Below, in pieces: positions 1 to 8,205 of a stretch of DNA of 24,588 nucleotides. A program made the position numbers and the translations under genes. Source of the stretch: SLLW01 sp964388615 (GTDB lineage Bacteria; Bacteroidota; Rhodothermia; Balneolales; Natronogracilivirgulaceae); the NCBI GenBank assembly GCA_964388615.1, contig CAYMBG010000033.1, positions 1 to 24,588 on the forward strand. The letters are read 5' to 3'. The notes beneath the pieces were generated by a model. That model was not told the DNA's origin. It did no database searches and saw only the letters and a list, made by a program, of their open reading frames with translations. Position 1 is the first letter of the stretch, and each line of letters begins with the position of its first letter.

Positions 1-527
1 AAGATATTGTCACCGGCCTGACCAGCGTCGACACGCCATTGCGGTATGGCCAGGCTGTCAAACGGGATGTACAGATCCTGCCATTCGCCTGAGTCATCAA
101 GCAATGCATCACCAAAGCGCATTTCCCAGGTTTCTTCGGTGTTACCCGGATCCATACTTTGAATATTGACTTTAACCGTCAGATACACAGCCTCGTTATC
201 CGCGGGCTCTTCTACCATATAACGTAAATGAAAACCATCATAGTCGGATACATCCGGGAAGAAATCCTGGTCACCCTCTTCATCAAGCTGGATGGCAACG
301 TCAACCTGTCCGCCCCATCCCTGATCTCCAAGGACATGATACTCAAGAAGGCCCGCCATCCCATCCTGACTTAACGTATGGTCACCTCCGGTTACATTCC
401 AGGAAGTAACTGTTGGACCTTCAACATCGGAAAAATTTTCCAACTCCAGGGATTGCGCATTTGAGTTCTGAATAGATAAAGCGAATATAAATAGAAAGAC
501 AACGCTTATAGTAGATGTTATTTTCAT
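1..527 (-). CDS. Secreted protein with CBM-like N-terminal domain (3' end outside window)
   Basis: An open frame runs from an ATG at 527 to the left edge, about 175 codons without a stop, so the C-terminus is missing. The protein starts MKITSTISVVFLFIFALSIQ, a signal peptide with probable cleavage after NSNA. The mature part begins with an acidic stretch followed by Gly/Trp-rich beta-strand-like sequence (TGGDHTLSQDG, LGDQGWGGQ, GEWQDLYIPFDSL). This pattern resembles the beta-sandwich carbohydrate-binding domains found at the front of secreted glycan-active proteins (CBM11/CIA30-like); that assignment is by general resemblance only. AAGGG lies about 9 bases before the ATG. Upstream sits a copy of the locus-wide operator (658-673), 131 bp from the start, which links the gene to the amino-sugar regulon. 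The enzyme or binding activity, if any, lies in the missing part. Confidence 0.75.
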   Translation of the reverse strand, partial: MKITSTISVVFLFIFALSIQNSNAQSLELENFSDVEGPTVTSWNVTGGDHTLSQDGMAGLLEYHVLGDQGWGGQVDVAIQLDEEGDQDFFPDVSDYDGFHLRYMVEEPADNEAVYLTVKVNIQSMDPGNTEETWEMRFGDALLDDSGEWQDLYIPFDSLAIPQWRVDAGQAGDNI

Positions 528-609
528 TATTATTTACCCTTTTTTAATTTATATAAAATGTAACAATATCAGACTTTGTGATTACAAATCACCATCGCAG
601 CTGATTGTT

Positions 610-636
610 ATTATCATGATATACAGGCATGATAAT
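610..636. repeat. Inverted repeat ATTATCATG / CATGATAAT
   Basis: Perfect 9-bp arms (610-618 and 628-636) flank a 9-base spacer. It lies between the operator at 658-673 and the start codon at 527, with no run of T after it on either strand, so it is more likely a protein-binding site than a terminator. The half-site TTATCATGC (minus strand) resembles TTATCGTGC in the palindrome upstream of susC. Confidence 0.45.
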
Positions 637-657
637 GTTAGCAATACTTTAGTCAGA

Positions 658-673
658 TTGGTACCGGTTCCAA
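658..673. promoter_or_regulatory. LacI-type operator-like box, site 1
   Basis: The sequence TTGGTACCGGTTCCAA is an almost perfect palindrome with a central CG. Symmetry extends outward to 26 bp (653-678), with 11 of 13 base pairs matching. It lies 131 bp upstream of the partial secreted gene and shares CGGTTCCA with three other boxes at 6796, 9190 and 15503. The regulator is not in the window. Confidence 0.75.
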
Positions 674-768
674 TATGATCTAAATCATATACTTTCTTCC
701 ACCTATCCTTGTACAATAACATGTACTATTAACACAATATTTATAAATAAAATGTTTTTACTAAAACA

Positions 769-822
769 AAACACCCACACAGATACTTTACCCTATAAAA
801 AAGTATACTGTGCAGGTGTTTC
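769..822 (-). terminator. Terminator of the SusC-SusD-lipoprotein operon
   Basis: On the minus strand, about 30 bases after the lipoprotein stop at 851, a long imperfect hairpin (arms ACACCTGCACAGTATACTTT and AAAGTATCTGTGTGGGTGT) is followed by TTTGTTTT. This fits a Rho-independent terminator. Confidence 0.7.
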
Positions 823-850
823 TTGTGGAGGAGGAATTGATTGATACAGG

Positions 851-1531
851 TTATTCACATATCATCTGTTGTAAGATATCCAGATACCCCTCTGCATCTA
901 TTTCATATCTGTGCAGCAAATAAAGCTCATCCCAATCATCTGCAAAACCGGCATCAAGAACATCCAGGTCATAGGCATTAAACTGGAACGTATTTTGAAC
1001 ATCCGGGGGCTCTATAGAAGGATAAACACTGCATCTCCACATGCGATAACGGTAATGACCAACTGCGCTGTAACCATTATTTAAGGGTTTGATTTCATCA
1101 ATACCCATAGAATTGAAACGAAGCCTTACTCTCGCGATTTCATCATTCAGCTCCAATTCATCCTCATAGAGGTCCTCTTCGACTTCACCATCGGGATAGA
1201 AGGAAAGACGAAACTCACCTATTTCATCAGGATCGGTTCCGGTAAGATCTTCAAAGGTAATGGTAAACATGGTACTCAACCATGCCATTTCTGCGTTTTC
1301 CTCCTTCCAGTAGGGTGTCTCTTCCCGGTTGATTTCAATACGATAATCGGATGTGCTATTTGCAGCATCTCCTGTCCACTCTGCATGATCCGGGGAGTTC
1401 AACTGCCAGTTACCCATTTGAGCGGGATAGGATACATCATCTCCATTACTGTTACTGTCGCATCCCAAAAAAAGCAGGGAAAGGGACAGGGTAAGCATCA
1501 TTATATACAAAAATCTCATTTTCAAACTCAT
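851..1531 (-). CDS. Lipoprotein of unknown function in the SusCD operon
   Basis: A 226-residue protein. The N-terminus MSLKMRFLYIMMLTLSLSLL ends in a lipobox, LFLGC, with lipidated Cys24, followed by DSNSNGDD, a Ser/Asn/Asp-rich linker usual for surface lipoproteins. The mature part is acidic, with many short beta-like segments and several Trp/Tyr residues. I recognise no family. It starts 35 bases after susD and ends at a terminator, so it is the third and last gene of the susC-susD unit. In such operons this slot often holds a surface glycan-binding protein (the SusE/SusF position); that role here is positional inference. The ATG at 1531 is preceded by an A-rich leader (ACCAATAAA) without a Shine-Dalgarno sequence. 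Confidence 0.85.
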   Translation of the reverse strand: MSLKMRFLYIMMLTLSLSLLFLGCDSNSNGDDVSYPAQMGNWQLNSPDHAEWTGDAANSTSDYRIEINREETPYWKEENAEMAWLSTMFTITFEDLTGTDPDEIGEFRLSFYPDGEVEEDLYEDELELNDEIARVRLRFNSMGIDEIKPLNNGYSAVGHYRYRMWRCSVYPSIEPPDVQNTFQFNAYDLDVLDAGFADDWDELYLLHRYEIDAEGYLDILQQMICE

Positions 1532-1566
1532 TTTATTGGTTTAAACTGATAGATAGTTTACCGGTT

Positions 1567-3243
1567 TCATTTATCCCACCAAACGGGTGTGGTTATCATA
1601 CTGGGACCGGTAGTAATATTTTGCCGATTCAGGGCTTCCTGCATATTGTCAGGATTCCTCATCTCCTCTCCGACCGGATAAACCATCCTGCGAGGCACAA
1701 CACCACCGGTCTCATCATTAAATGGAAGTTCATCGGAATCCACTCGCGGAGGTTCTAAATCAGGATACCCGGAACGTCTGGTATTAGCCCAACCCTCTAT
1801 GAAGCTCAGAAAACTGGCAGCCCAGTATTGCTCGTTTATTTGTTTAATTGCCTGATTCTCATCCAATGCGTTGCGAACCAGATAGTCATCTATGTAATCG
1901 GATGGAATAACGGCATCACTACCGTATAGTTCAAGTTGTTCAAGAGCGGCACGGACGCCTTCTTCATAAAGTTGTGCAGCATCACCACCGACCCAACCAC
2001 GGGCAACAGCTTCGGCATGATGCAGTGAAGATTGCGCGTAAGTGAGGAAAAATCTCGGACCATCAAGCTGCCACATAACAGGATTAATTTTCGCATAGGC
2101 ATTCTCAACACTTCCACTCATATTGTGGTCCGAATGAATATCCCCGACCATTTCATAGCTCGGATGTTCATCGTTATTGAGGTCCTGAGTCCTCCAACCA
2201 TTCGGCAAACCCACGATGCTATCCGGATCTGTCGAAATGAGATCACCTCTGTATCCTCCATCTACAAGGGCCGCGAATACCGAAATCCTGGGATCTTCCT
2301 TATCCTTAAGCCAATCAATAAAAGTCTGGGATACATTCCATAGGTTTTCGGCGGCTACATAAAAGTCGGCATTACCTCGCAGGTCGGTAGAATGAGTACC
2401 TTCTTCATCCAGTTTTTGGATATAGGCCGTATCGTCATTACTCCTCATCAAGCCTCCCGGAGCATTAATCGCAGCAACAGCCTCGGCTTCGGCCGTGGCA
2501 GGATCAACTTTAACCAGACGTAAAGCAAGCCGCAATCTCAGTGAGTTTCCGAATCTCCTCCACTGACTAACACTGCCGTCGTAGAACAAATCCTGTGACC
2601 GGTATGTCGGCTGATCCTCATCTAATTGAGCCACTGCTTCGTCCAGCTCATTTAGCATATCTCTATAGATTTCGGATTGCGGATCATAAACCGGTGTAAA
2701 ATTCAGATCGGTGTATCCCTTACCCGCTTCGAAGTATGGGATATCACCATACATATCGGTTAACTCATGATAGATATAAACCCGCATGATCCTGCTAACC
2801 GCCATCAAATTATCCACATCCTGATCTTCATCCTTCATCTCCTGAACCATATGCACAACATCCTCGATCAACTTTACCTGACTCGTGTAGGCGTTTTGCA
2901 TATACCAGGAGTTGGCATCACGGTTAAGAATATTGAAGCTGTATTCATTGCCTCCATGCCAGGTCCTTGCTACCTGTTGAATGACAGAACCGCCATGGCG
3001 ATATGTACCACGGCTTATCATCTCACGGTTTCCGCCCGCTTGCAGTTGTATACGGGTGAACTGGTATTCCGGTGGGACCGATGTCACCTGTGTCGGATTT
3101 TCATTCATGTCACCGAAATCACCAATACCATCACAGGAACTCATAAAAAGAGTTCCAAATGGCAAAAACAGAAGTAACAGTGTCTTTTTCAGTACTGCCT
3201 TCTTTGAAATAATGTTAGATATCTTACTCATCTTTTTATACAT
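1567..3243 (-). CDS. SusD/RagB-family outer-membrane nutrient-binding lipoprotein
   Basis: A 558-residue surface lipoprotein that should cap the SusC channel and help capture oligosaccharides. After a basic start and hydrophobic core, the lipobox LFMSSC places the lipidated Cys at residue 37. Directly after it comes the family hallmark of an Asp/Asn-Pro segment (GDFGDMNENPTQV). The following helical repeat region (SRIMRVYIYHELTDMYGDIP; later WRRFGNSLRLRLALRL) matches the SusD-like_2 branch rather than the classic starch SusD branch, judged from sequence pattern. The C-terminal end (GPSMITTPVWWDK) is typical. It follows the SusC gene by 30 bases and is followed by the lipoprotein gene after 35, so the three are one operon. 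The substrate is inferred from neighbours to be an amino-sugar oligomer. Confidence 0.95.
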   Translation of the reverse strand: MYKKMSKISNIISKKAVLKKTLLLLFLPFGTLFMSSCDGIGDFGDMNENPTQVTSVPPEYQFTRIQLQAGGNREMISRGTYRHGGSVIQQVARTWHGGNEYSFNILNRDANSWYMQNAYTSQVKLIEDVVHMVQEMKDEDQDVDNLMAVSRIMRVYIYHELTDMYGDIPYFEAGKGYTDLNFTPVYDPQSEIYRDMLNELDEAVAQLDEDQPTYRSQDLFYDGSVSQWRRFGNSLRLRLALRLVKVDPATAEAEAVAAINAPGGLMRSNDDTAYIQKLDEEGTHSTDLRGNADFYVAAENLWNVSQTFIDWLKDKEDPRISVFAALVDGGYRGDLISTDPDSIVGLPNGWRTQDLNNDEHPSYEMVGDIHSDHNMSGSVENAYAKINPVMWQLDGPRFFLTYAQSSLHHAEAVARGWVGGDAAQLYEEGVRAALEQLELYGSDAVIPSDYIDDYLVRNALDENQAIKQINEQYWAASFLSFIEGWANTRRSGYPDLEPPRVDSDELPFNDETGGVVPRRMVYPVGEEMRNPDNMQEALNRQNITTGPSMITTPVWWDK

Positions 3244-3273
3244 ATGGTTTTATTTGGAAAGATTTACAGGGAG

Positions 3274-6200
3274 TCAAAACTGCAGGTCGATATTAAAACC
3301 GACACTACGAACGGAAGGAACGTTGTCCAGTTCAAGCCCCTGGGCATTTCCTCTCTGCAAGCTCTGAGTCGGATCGATATTCGGCGCAGAACTGTATATC
3401 ACAAATGGATTTCTTGCCACGATTGAAACCGATGCACCATTTGCCCCTATCCTGGAAGCATATCGAGCAGGCACTCTGTAACCTAATTGGATCTGCCTCA
3501 CATAGATGACATTTGCGTCATATACGAACTCTTCCGACATACCCTGACTGTTGGAACCAATACGGTTGTAGTAATCGTATGGAGTTACCGCAACATCATT
3601 ATCTACATATTCTATGACCCTGTTTCCATCTTCATCGGTAACAAAATTGCCATCATCATCCCGGAGCTGTTCAGCCTTAACCCCCTCTCCGACAAACGTA
3701 GGCAACCAGTTTCCGGTAACAGCATCTCTATACTGGTCAGCCTCCTCCCGACCAATGAGTGTGTTTTTATGGCGGCCGAACTGATAGGACTCGGCATTGC
3801 TACCGGAATAGATCTGCCCTCCCCACTGAACACCGATTCCTGCATTCAACGAAAATGATTTGTAGGAAAGCCTGTTCGTCATTCCACCTGTCCATGTTGG
3901 TGTACCACGACCAAGATAGGTCAGTGCCCCCTGCACAGGAAGACCATTCACGTGCACGATTTCACCATTCGGATCGGGTATAGGATTGCCATCCTCATCT
4001 CGCAGAATATTTCCAGAGGCATCAACCTGGGGTTCGCGCAGATAGGGCCTACCCCATATCTGTCCAAACTCCTTGCCTTCTTCAGCGATTATCCATTCCT
4101 GTTCCCGGCGGCTACGGCCGAGTTCAAGTACTTCACTACCCTCAATCAACTCAACAACCATGCTCTTGTTTCTTGCATAATTAAAAGATGAACGCCAGAA
4201 GAAATTTCGTGTAGCTACAGGGGTCACATTTAATTGAACTTCATAACCGGTGTTATCAATTCGACCCGCATTAATCAAGCGTCTATCATAACCTGAAGAA
4301 GTAGATACGTTGGCGCCGAGAATCTGGTTGGTGGTTTGTCGATCATACCAGGCCACCTCTATACCGATTTTGTCATCCAGAAAACGGATATCCGTTCCTA
4401 TTTCCACCTCTTGGGTAATAGATGGCTTCAAGTCAGCCAGAGGCACTTCTGAGGAACCGATTTCAGCCATAATATTACCATCAAAGGAGGGTTGAACAAT
4501 CCGATAATCAAGGTTAAGCCGGTATGGGCTGGTATCACTTCCCACTTCTGCCCATGACGCGCGCAACTGTCCAAAACTTATCCAGTCCGGCATTACGGGG
4601 GCAAAGGCCTCGCTGAACACCAGACTGGCCCCGATAGATGGATAGAAGAAAGAATTACCATCATCCGGAAGTGTAGAAGACCAGTCATTACGACCGGTAA
4701 AATTAAAATACAAGTATTCACGGTAGCCTACCTGCATCGAGCCATACAATGAACGAACCTCCTTTTCTGAAAAGCCATAAGCGTTGGTGGAGGTTTCCAT
4801 ATTGGAAATAGTCGTTAGTCCCGGAAAAATATAGCCATCGCCATCATACCCCATCATTTCATCTTCCGATTTTCGGATGCCGCCACCAAACATACCGTCC
4901 ATATTTATGGTTGATGTCACGTCGTAGTTGCCTGTAAGAAACAGGTCGGTATTTCTCTCTTGAACCAGAAACGTACGGTCATTCATATTACCGCCCGGAA
5001 CATGCGTTGTACCCCATCCTCTCCATGTCCTGCGACGTTGGTCGTATGTGTCAATGCCTGTTCTACCGGTAAGCAGAAGCCAGTCATTAATCTCAAAATC
5101 CAACTTCAGAGAACCGATCAGGCGGTCACGATCATCCTGATTACCCCATTCATTAATTACCCAATAGGGATTGGATTGCCAGGCACTTCCTGATGGAAGC
5201 CGGAAAGCACTGCCATCCTCGTGATATACATTCTCCTTCAACACCGAAATGGGCACATTGCGGGCCAACCTGCGAATAGGGGAGTTTATGTTACCCGGAA
5301 GATCGGAAATATGTGGACGATTACTAATATCCTCATTGATGTAATTGGCTCGGGCATCTGCTCTGAGTCGGCCAATAGTAGCCGTGCCCCTGAGAGTTAA
5401 AGAAGTCCTGTCAAGTGTTGAGTTTGGAATAATCCCCTCTGTACTGAGGTTTGAAGCGGAGATGTAATATGTTGATGCTTCGGTCCCTCCGGTAATGACA
5501 AGATCATTGCGAAGCGATACGCCCGTTTGATAAAAACGGCTTTGAGGATCTCCCAAATCTTCATAAGGGGCCTCGCTTCCATCCATCATAACGGCTGGGC
5601 GTCCATCCATACGTTCCCCCCAGCTGCGCTGCATACTGTTCCCGGACTGATCTTCATCCGACGGCCGGGTTCCACTATAGCCCTGACCATAATCTGTTTG
5701 CCAATCTTGATGGCTTGTATGTACGAAATCAAAAGTAGTGGTATTGCTGAATTCGATACGTACACTTCCGGACTCGCCCTGTTTAGTGGTTATCAAGATG
5801 ACACCATCCTTCGCGCGCTCCCCGTACAGAGCTGCCGCCGACGCCCCTCTTAAAACCGTCATGCTTTCAATATCGGCAGGGTTGATACTTTGGATACCAT
5901 CACCCCCATCAAAACCTCCCCACATTCCGACATTACCACCTCGTTGTCCGGAACCATCGGTTTCTAGAACACGGTTGTCGATAGGAATTCCATCAACAAC
6001 ATACAGAGGTTGATTGTGCCCATCAAGGGAGGATACACCTCTGATAACCACCCTTGAAGATGCTCCCACTCCTCCTCCAGTAGGTGTCACTTCAACACCT
6101 GCTACCTGGCCCTGAAGCAGATTGGCAACATTACTCTCCGTTCCACGGACAAGATCTTCCGCATTGATTGAAGTGATTGAATGTGAGATGGACTGACGAT

Positions 6201-6591
6201 CCCGCTCTAAACCAAGAGCCGTAATGACCACCTCATCTTGCATCTCTACAATGCGTTCCTGAAGAAAAACGGTAATAAAATCCCTTCCATCTACATTTAC
6301 GGTATCAGCTTGAAAGCCAACGTAGGTAAAAATGAGCTCGGCATCGGGACCGGAAACCGAAAGTGAGAAATTGCCATCAATATCGGAAAACGTGCCCGTC
6401 GCTGTACCACTTTCCTGAATGGTAACACCCGTTAGAGGCGTTTCTTCCTGAGCAGATAACACCCTCCCTTCAATGGAAAAGTCCTGAGCCATGACACCAG
6501 AACCAGATATCACGACCATCAGAAAAGCACATAACCCTGTGATGGCTAAACCACTTGTTTTTTTAAAAATATGACCAATAATCATCATCAA
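3274..6591 (-). CDS. SusC/RagA-family TonB-linked outer-membrane transporter
   Basis: At 1105 residues it has the normal length for a SusC-type TonB-dependent importer. The signal peptide ends near GSGVMAQ. Residues about 37-115 form a CarboxypepD_reg-like domain (IEGRVLSAQEETPLTGVTI, DGNFSLSV, FTYVGFQ). The plug follows, with LLQGQVAGVEV, VVIRGVSSL and QPLYVVDGIPID, the standard SusC signatures. The rest is a beta-barrel ending in the aromatic NIDLQF. It imports oligosaccharides bound by the partner SusD next door, powered by TonB-ExbBD, which is not in the window. It is the first gene of the operon; an operator box lies 205 bp upstream (6796-6811), beside a separate 25-bp palindrome. Two ATG codons are adjacent at the start; the first was kept. 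Confidence 0.97.
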   Translation of the reverse strand: MMMIIGHIFKKTSGLAITGLCAFLMVVISGSGVMAQDFSIEGRVLSAQEETPLTGVTIQESGTATGTFSDIDGNFSLSVSGPDAELIFTYVGFQADTVNVDGRDFITVFLQERIVEMQDEVVITALGLERDRQSISHSITSINAEDLVRGTESNVANLLQGQVAGVEVTPTGGGVGASSRVVIRGVSSLDGHNQPLYVVDGIPIDNRVLETDGSGQRGGNVGMWGGFDGGDGIQSINPADIESMTVLRGASAAALYGERAKDGVILITTKQGESGSVRIEFSNTTTFDFVHTSHQDWQTDYGQGYSGTRPSDEDQSGNSMQRSWGERMDGRPAVMMDGSEAPYEDLGDPQSRFYQTGVSLRNDLVITGGTEASTYYISASNLSTEGIIPNSTLDRTSLTLRGTATIGRLRADARANYINEDISNRPHISDLPGNINSPIRRLARNVPISVLKENVYHEDGSAFRLPSGSAWQSNPYWVINEWGNQDDRDRLIGSLKLDFEINDWLLLTGRTGIDTYDQRRRTWRGWGTTHVPGGNMNDRTFLVQERNTDLFLTGNYDVTSTINMDGMFGGGIRKSEDEMMGYDGDGYIFPGLTTISNMETSTNAYGFSEKEVRSLYGSMQVGYREYLYFNFTGRNDWSSTLPDDGNSFFYPSIGASLVFSEAFAPVMPDWISFGQLRASWAEVGSDTSPYRLNLDYRIVQPSFDGNIMAEIGSSEVPLADLKPSITQEVEIGTDIRFLDDKIGIEVAWYDRQTTNQILGANVSTSSGYDRRLINAGRIDNTGYEVQLNVTPVATRNFFWRSSFNYARNKSMVVELIEGSEVLELGRSRREQEWIIAEEGKEFGQIWGRPYLREPQVDASGNILRDEDGNPIPDPNGEIVHVNGLPVQGALTYLGRGTPTWTGGMTNRLSYKSFSLNAGIGVQWGGQIYSGSNAESYQFGRHKNTLIGREEADQYRDAVTGNWLPTFVGEGVKAEQLRDDDGNFVTDEDGNRVIEYVDNDVAVTPYDYYNRIGSNSQGMSEEFVYDANVIYVRQIQLGYRVPARYASRIGANGASVSIVARNPFVIYSSAPNIDPTQSLQRGNAQGLELDNVPSVRSVGFNIDLQF

Positions 6592-6768
6592 TTTTATTAA
6601 ATCATTATGTTTTCAATAAATGTCTCAAACAAAAACCGTACATATATCATTATTCTAACACATATTTCAAACCATGACATATATACACATAGCACACTTT
6701 GCCACACATGATCTTATATACACGTTATCATGCGAAGTTCTATACACAACTCATTTTAACGAAGACTT

Positions 6769-6793
6769 TGCACGATAACAATATTACCGTGCA
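6769..6793. repeat. 25-bp palindrome next to the susC operator
   Basis: Arms TGCACG (6769-6774) and CGTGCA (6788-6793) are perfect, and 20 of the 25 positions agree with the reverse complement. It sits two bases from operator site 2 on the susC side. No T-run follows, so a second regulator-binding site is more likely than a terminator. Confidence 0.5.
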
Positions 6794-6795
6794 GA

Positions 6796-6811
6796 ATGGA
6801 ACCGATCCCAA
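6796..6811. promoter_or_regulatory. LacI-type operator-like box, site 2 (susC)
   Basis: Read toward susC the box is TTGGGATCGGTTCCAT. It shares 14 of 16 positions with site 3 or better (TTGGGA-CGGTTCCAT is identical). It lies 205 bp upstream of the susC start codon, with central CG and dyad symmetry. Confidence 0.75.
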
Positions 6812-6999
6812 TCATATAGAAGTGCTTATTTTGGATCACTATAAATATTATCAACCCAACCAATAATAACTTTTAGGAAACCGCCCATACTCAATACATG
6901 CAAAACGTTTTATTTGTTTTACACCTCCTCGAGGTTCGACTATCCAACCGTAAAAGCGTCTCTCTTAATTTTACTAACTATAAACATCGCATATAAACT

Positions 7000-8175
7000 T
7001 CAAGGCAACAAGTGCCTTTCGAGTATTTCCAGCAGAACTTGTTGATCGTCGTGTGAAAATTCCCAAAACATAGCACCGCTCATACCTGACTCATTTATAT
7101 ATTCAGCCTTGTGCTTCAATGACTCTTCATCATCGTACGTGTATAAGGTCAGCTTGTCCTCATTCCACAAGTAGGGAGCTTTAGCCGCATCATCCCAAAA
7201 CCGCACAAAACCATTCTTGTTTATATAATGCTCCTTAAGTGTAGAGTATGGCACACTTTCAGTAGCTTTTTCGAACGTTTGGTAAAGTCCGTTATGCTCA
7301 TTTTCAAGACCACTCCAACCTCTGGCATAAAACGGCACACCCAACACGAGTTTCTCAACAGGTATTCCGGCATCGACATGTTGTTCAACGGCAAGCGAAG
7401 CAGATCCCCCATGTGGCTGAAGCTCAGATGGAAAAAGATTGGCATGATGGCCCGAAGTCCCGCTCCATGCGCCATAAAAATCATAGGTCATGATATTAAT
7501 GAAATCCAGATACGCATGGGCTCTATCCATCTCCGTGTTATCCAGAAAAGCCTGATTGGCCCCACTGGCAATAGTCAATTTATATCTGTCTATCCCTTTT
7601 CTGCCCTCTTCATCACTCATAGCATCCAGCTTATCCCTGACCTCCTTAAGCAGCAAGGTGAAATTTTGTTTATCTTCAGCGCGATACCTGTTACCGTCAC
7701 CGAGCTGACCTGGATATTCCCAATCAATATCTATCCCGTCCAAATCATGCTCAACAATCAAATCCGTAAGACTTTCGGCAAATATATTACGGGTTTCTTC
7801 AGTCAGTGCCATATCTGAAAAATTACCGGACCAGCTCCATCCACCTACCGAAAGAAGAATTTTCAGGTCCGGGTTCCTCTCCTTGAGCGCATTCAGACGC
7901 TTTATCTGCTCCTTGTCTCTTGAACTCATCAACTTCGCCTCATTATCAACCACATTTGCAAATGCATAATTTACATGAGTCAATAAATTGGGATTCAAGC
8001 GATCAATATCTACCTCTCTCTGACCAAAAACATAGCCAATAATTCGCTTTTTGTCCTCATCTTTATCATTACAGGAAGTTTCCCTGCCTTGTGAATCCTC
8101 CGTGCCGACTTGAGTACTGCAAGCTATAGTTGTAAATGCAAGAGCCAGTGTCACAAACAGGGTCAGCGATCTCAT
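7000..8175 (-). CDS. GH18 chitinase-like lipoprotein
   Basis: A 391-residue predicted lipoprotein (lipobox FTTIAC, Cys19) with a full GH18 TIM barrel. Family signatures are visible: the SxGG motif in LLSVGGWSWSG (residues 107-117) and the catalytic DxxDxDxE motif in DGIDIDWEYPG, with the acid Glu153. Downstream segments INIMTYDFYGAWSG, LVLGVPFYARGW and SGAMFWEFSHD are typical of bacterial GH18 chitinases, including the conserved Met-Tyr-Asp and terminal Trp. GH18 enzymes cut beta-1,4-GlcNAc chains using the substrate acetamido group, so the expected role is to cut chitin or partly acetylated chitosan at the cell surface or in the periplasm. It follows the two-repeat secreted protein by 30 bases and should share its promoter and the operator at 9190. 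Confidence 0.95.
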   Translation of the reverse strand: MRSLTLFVTLALAFTTIACSTQVGTEDSQGRETSCNDKDEDKKRIIGYVFGQREVDIDRLNPNLLTHVNYAFANVVDNEAKLMSSRDKEQIKRLNALKERNPDLKILLSVGGWSWSGNFSDMALTEETRNIFAESLTDLIVEHDLDGIDIDWEYPGQLGDGNRYRAEDKQNFTLLLKEVRDKLDAMSDEEGRKGIDRYKLTIASGANQAFLDNTEMDRAHAYLDFINIMTYDFYGAWSGTSGHHANLFPSELQPHGGSASLAVEQHVDAGIPVEKLVLGVPFYARGWSGLENEHNGLYQTFEKATESVPYSTLKEHYINKNGFVRFWDDAAKAPYLWNEDKLTLYTYDDEESLKHKAEYINESGMSGAMFWEFSHDDQQVLLEILERHLLP

Positions 8176-8205
8176 TGTGGTAAAATTTCAAATAATCGAC
8201 ATGTT

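Larger units (their letters stand above)
528..850. other. Intergenic region with terminator, operator and palindromes
   Basis: This 323-bp gap holds no convincing gene. Reading down the minus strand it contains the terminator of the SusCD operon (about 822-769), the 16-bp operator (673-658), a 9-bp-arm inverted repeat (636-610) and a smaller palindrome, GTGATT/AATCAC (592-578), before the start of the partial gene at 527. It is probably the promoter region of that gene; a specific -35/-10 pair could not be assigned. Confidence 0.6.
6592..6999. other. 408-bp intergenic region upstream of susC
   Basis: No gene is visible. The part next to susC is A/T-rich with several TATATAC/TATACAC-like stretches. 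It contains the 25-bp palindrome (6769-6793) and operator site 2 (6796-6811). Bases 6850-6999, behind the chitinase stop, contain a CCTCGAGG palindrome at about 6927-6934 but no hairpin followed by a T-run, so no clear terminator for the chitinase unit was found. Confidence 0.6.

Noticed and set aside
1229..1242. AGGATCGGTTCCGG, partial operator match
   Set aside because: It is inside the lipoprotein coding region, has no left-half TTGG and no dyad symmetry.
6933..6945. GGTTCGACTATCC, like a tRNA T-arm
   Set aside because: No acceptor, D-arm or anticodon arm can be built around it; no tRNA gene is supported.
7228..7818. 196-codon plus-strand open frame opposite the chitinase
   Set aside because: Shadow of the GH18 gene; no ribosome site or motifs.
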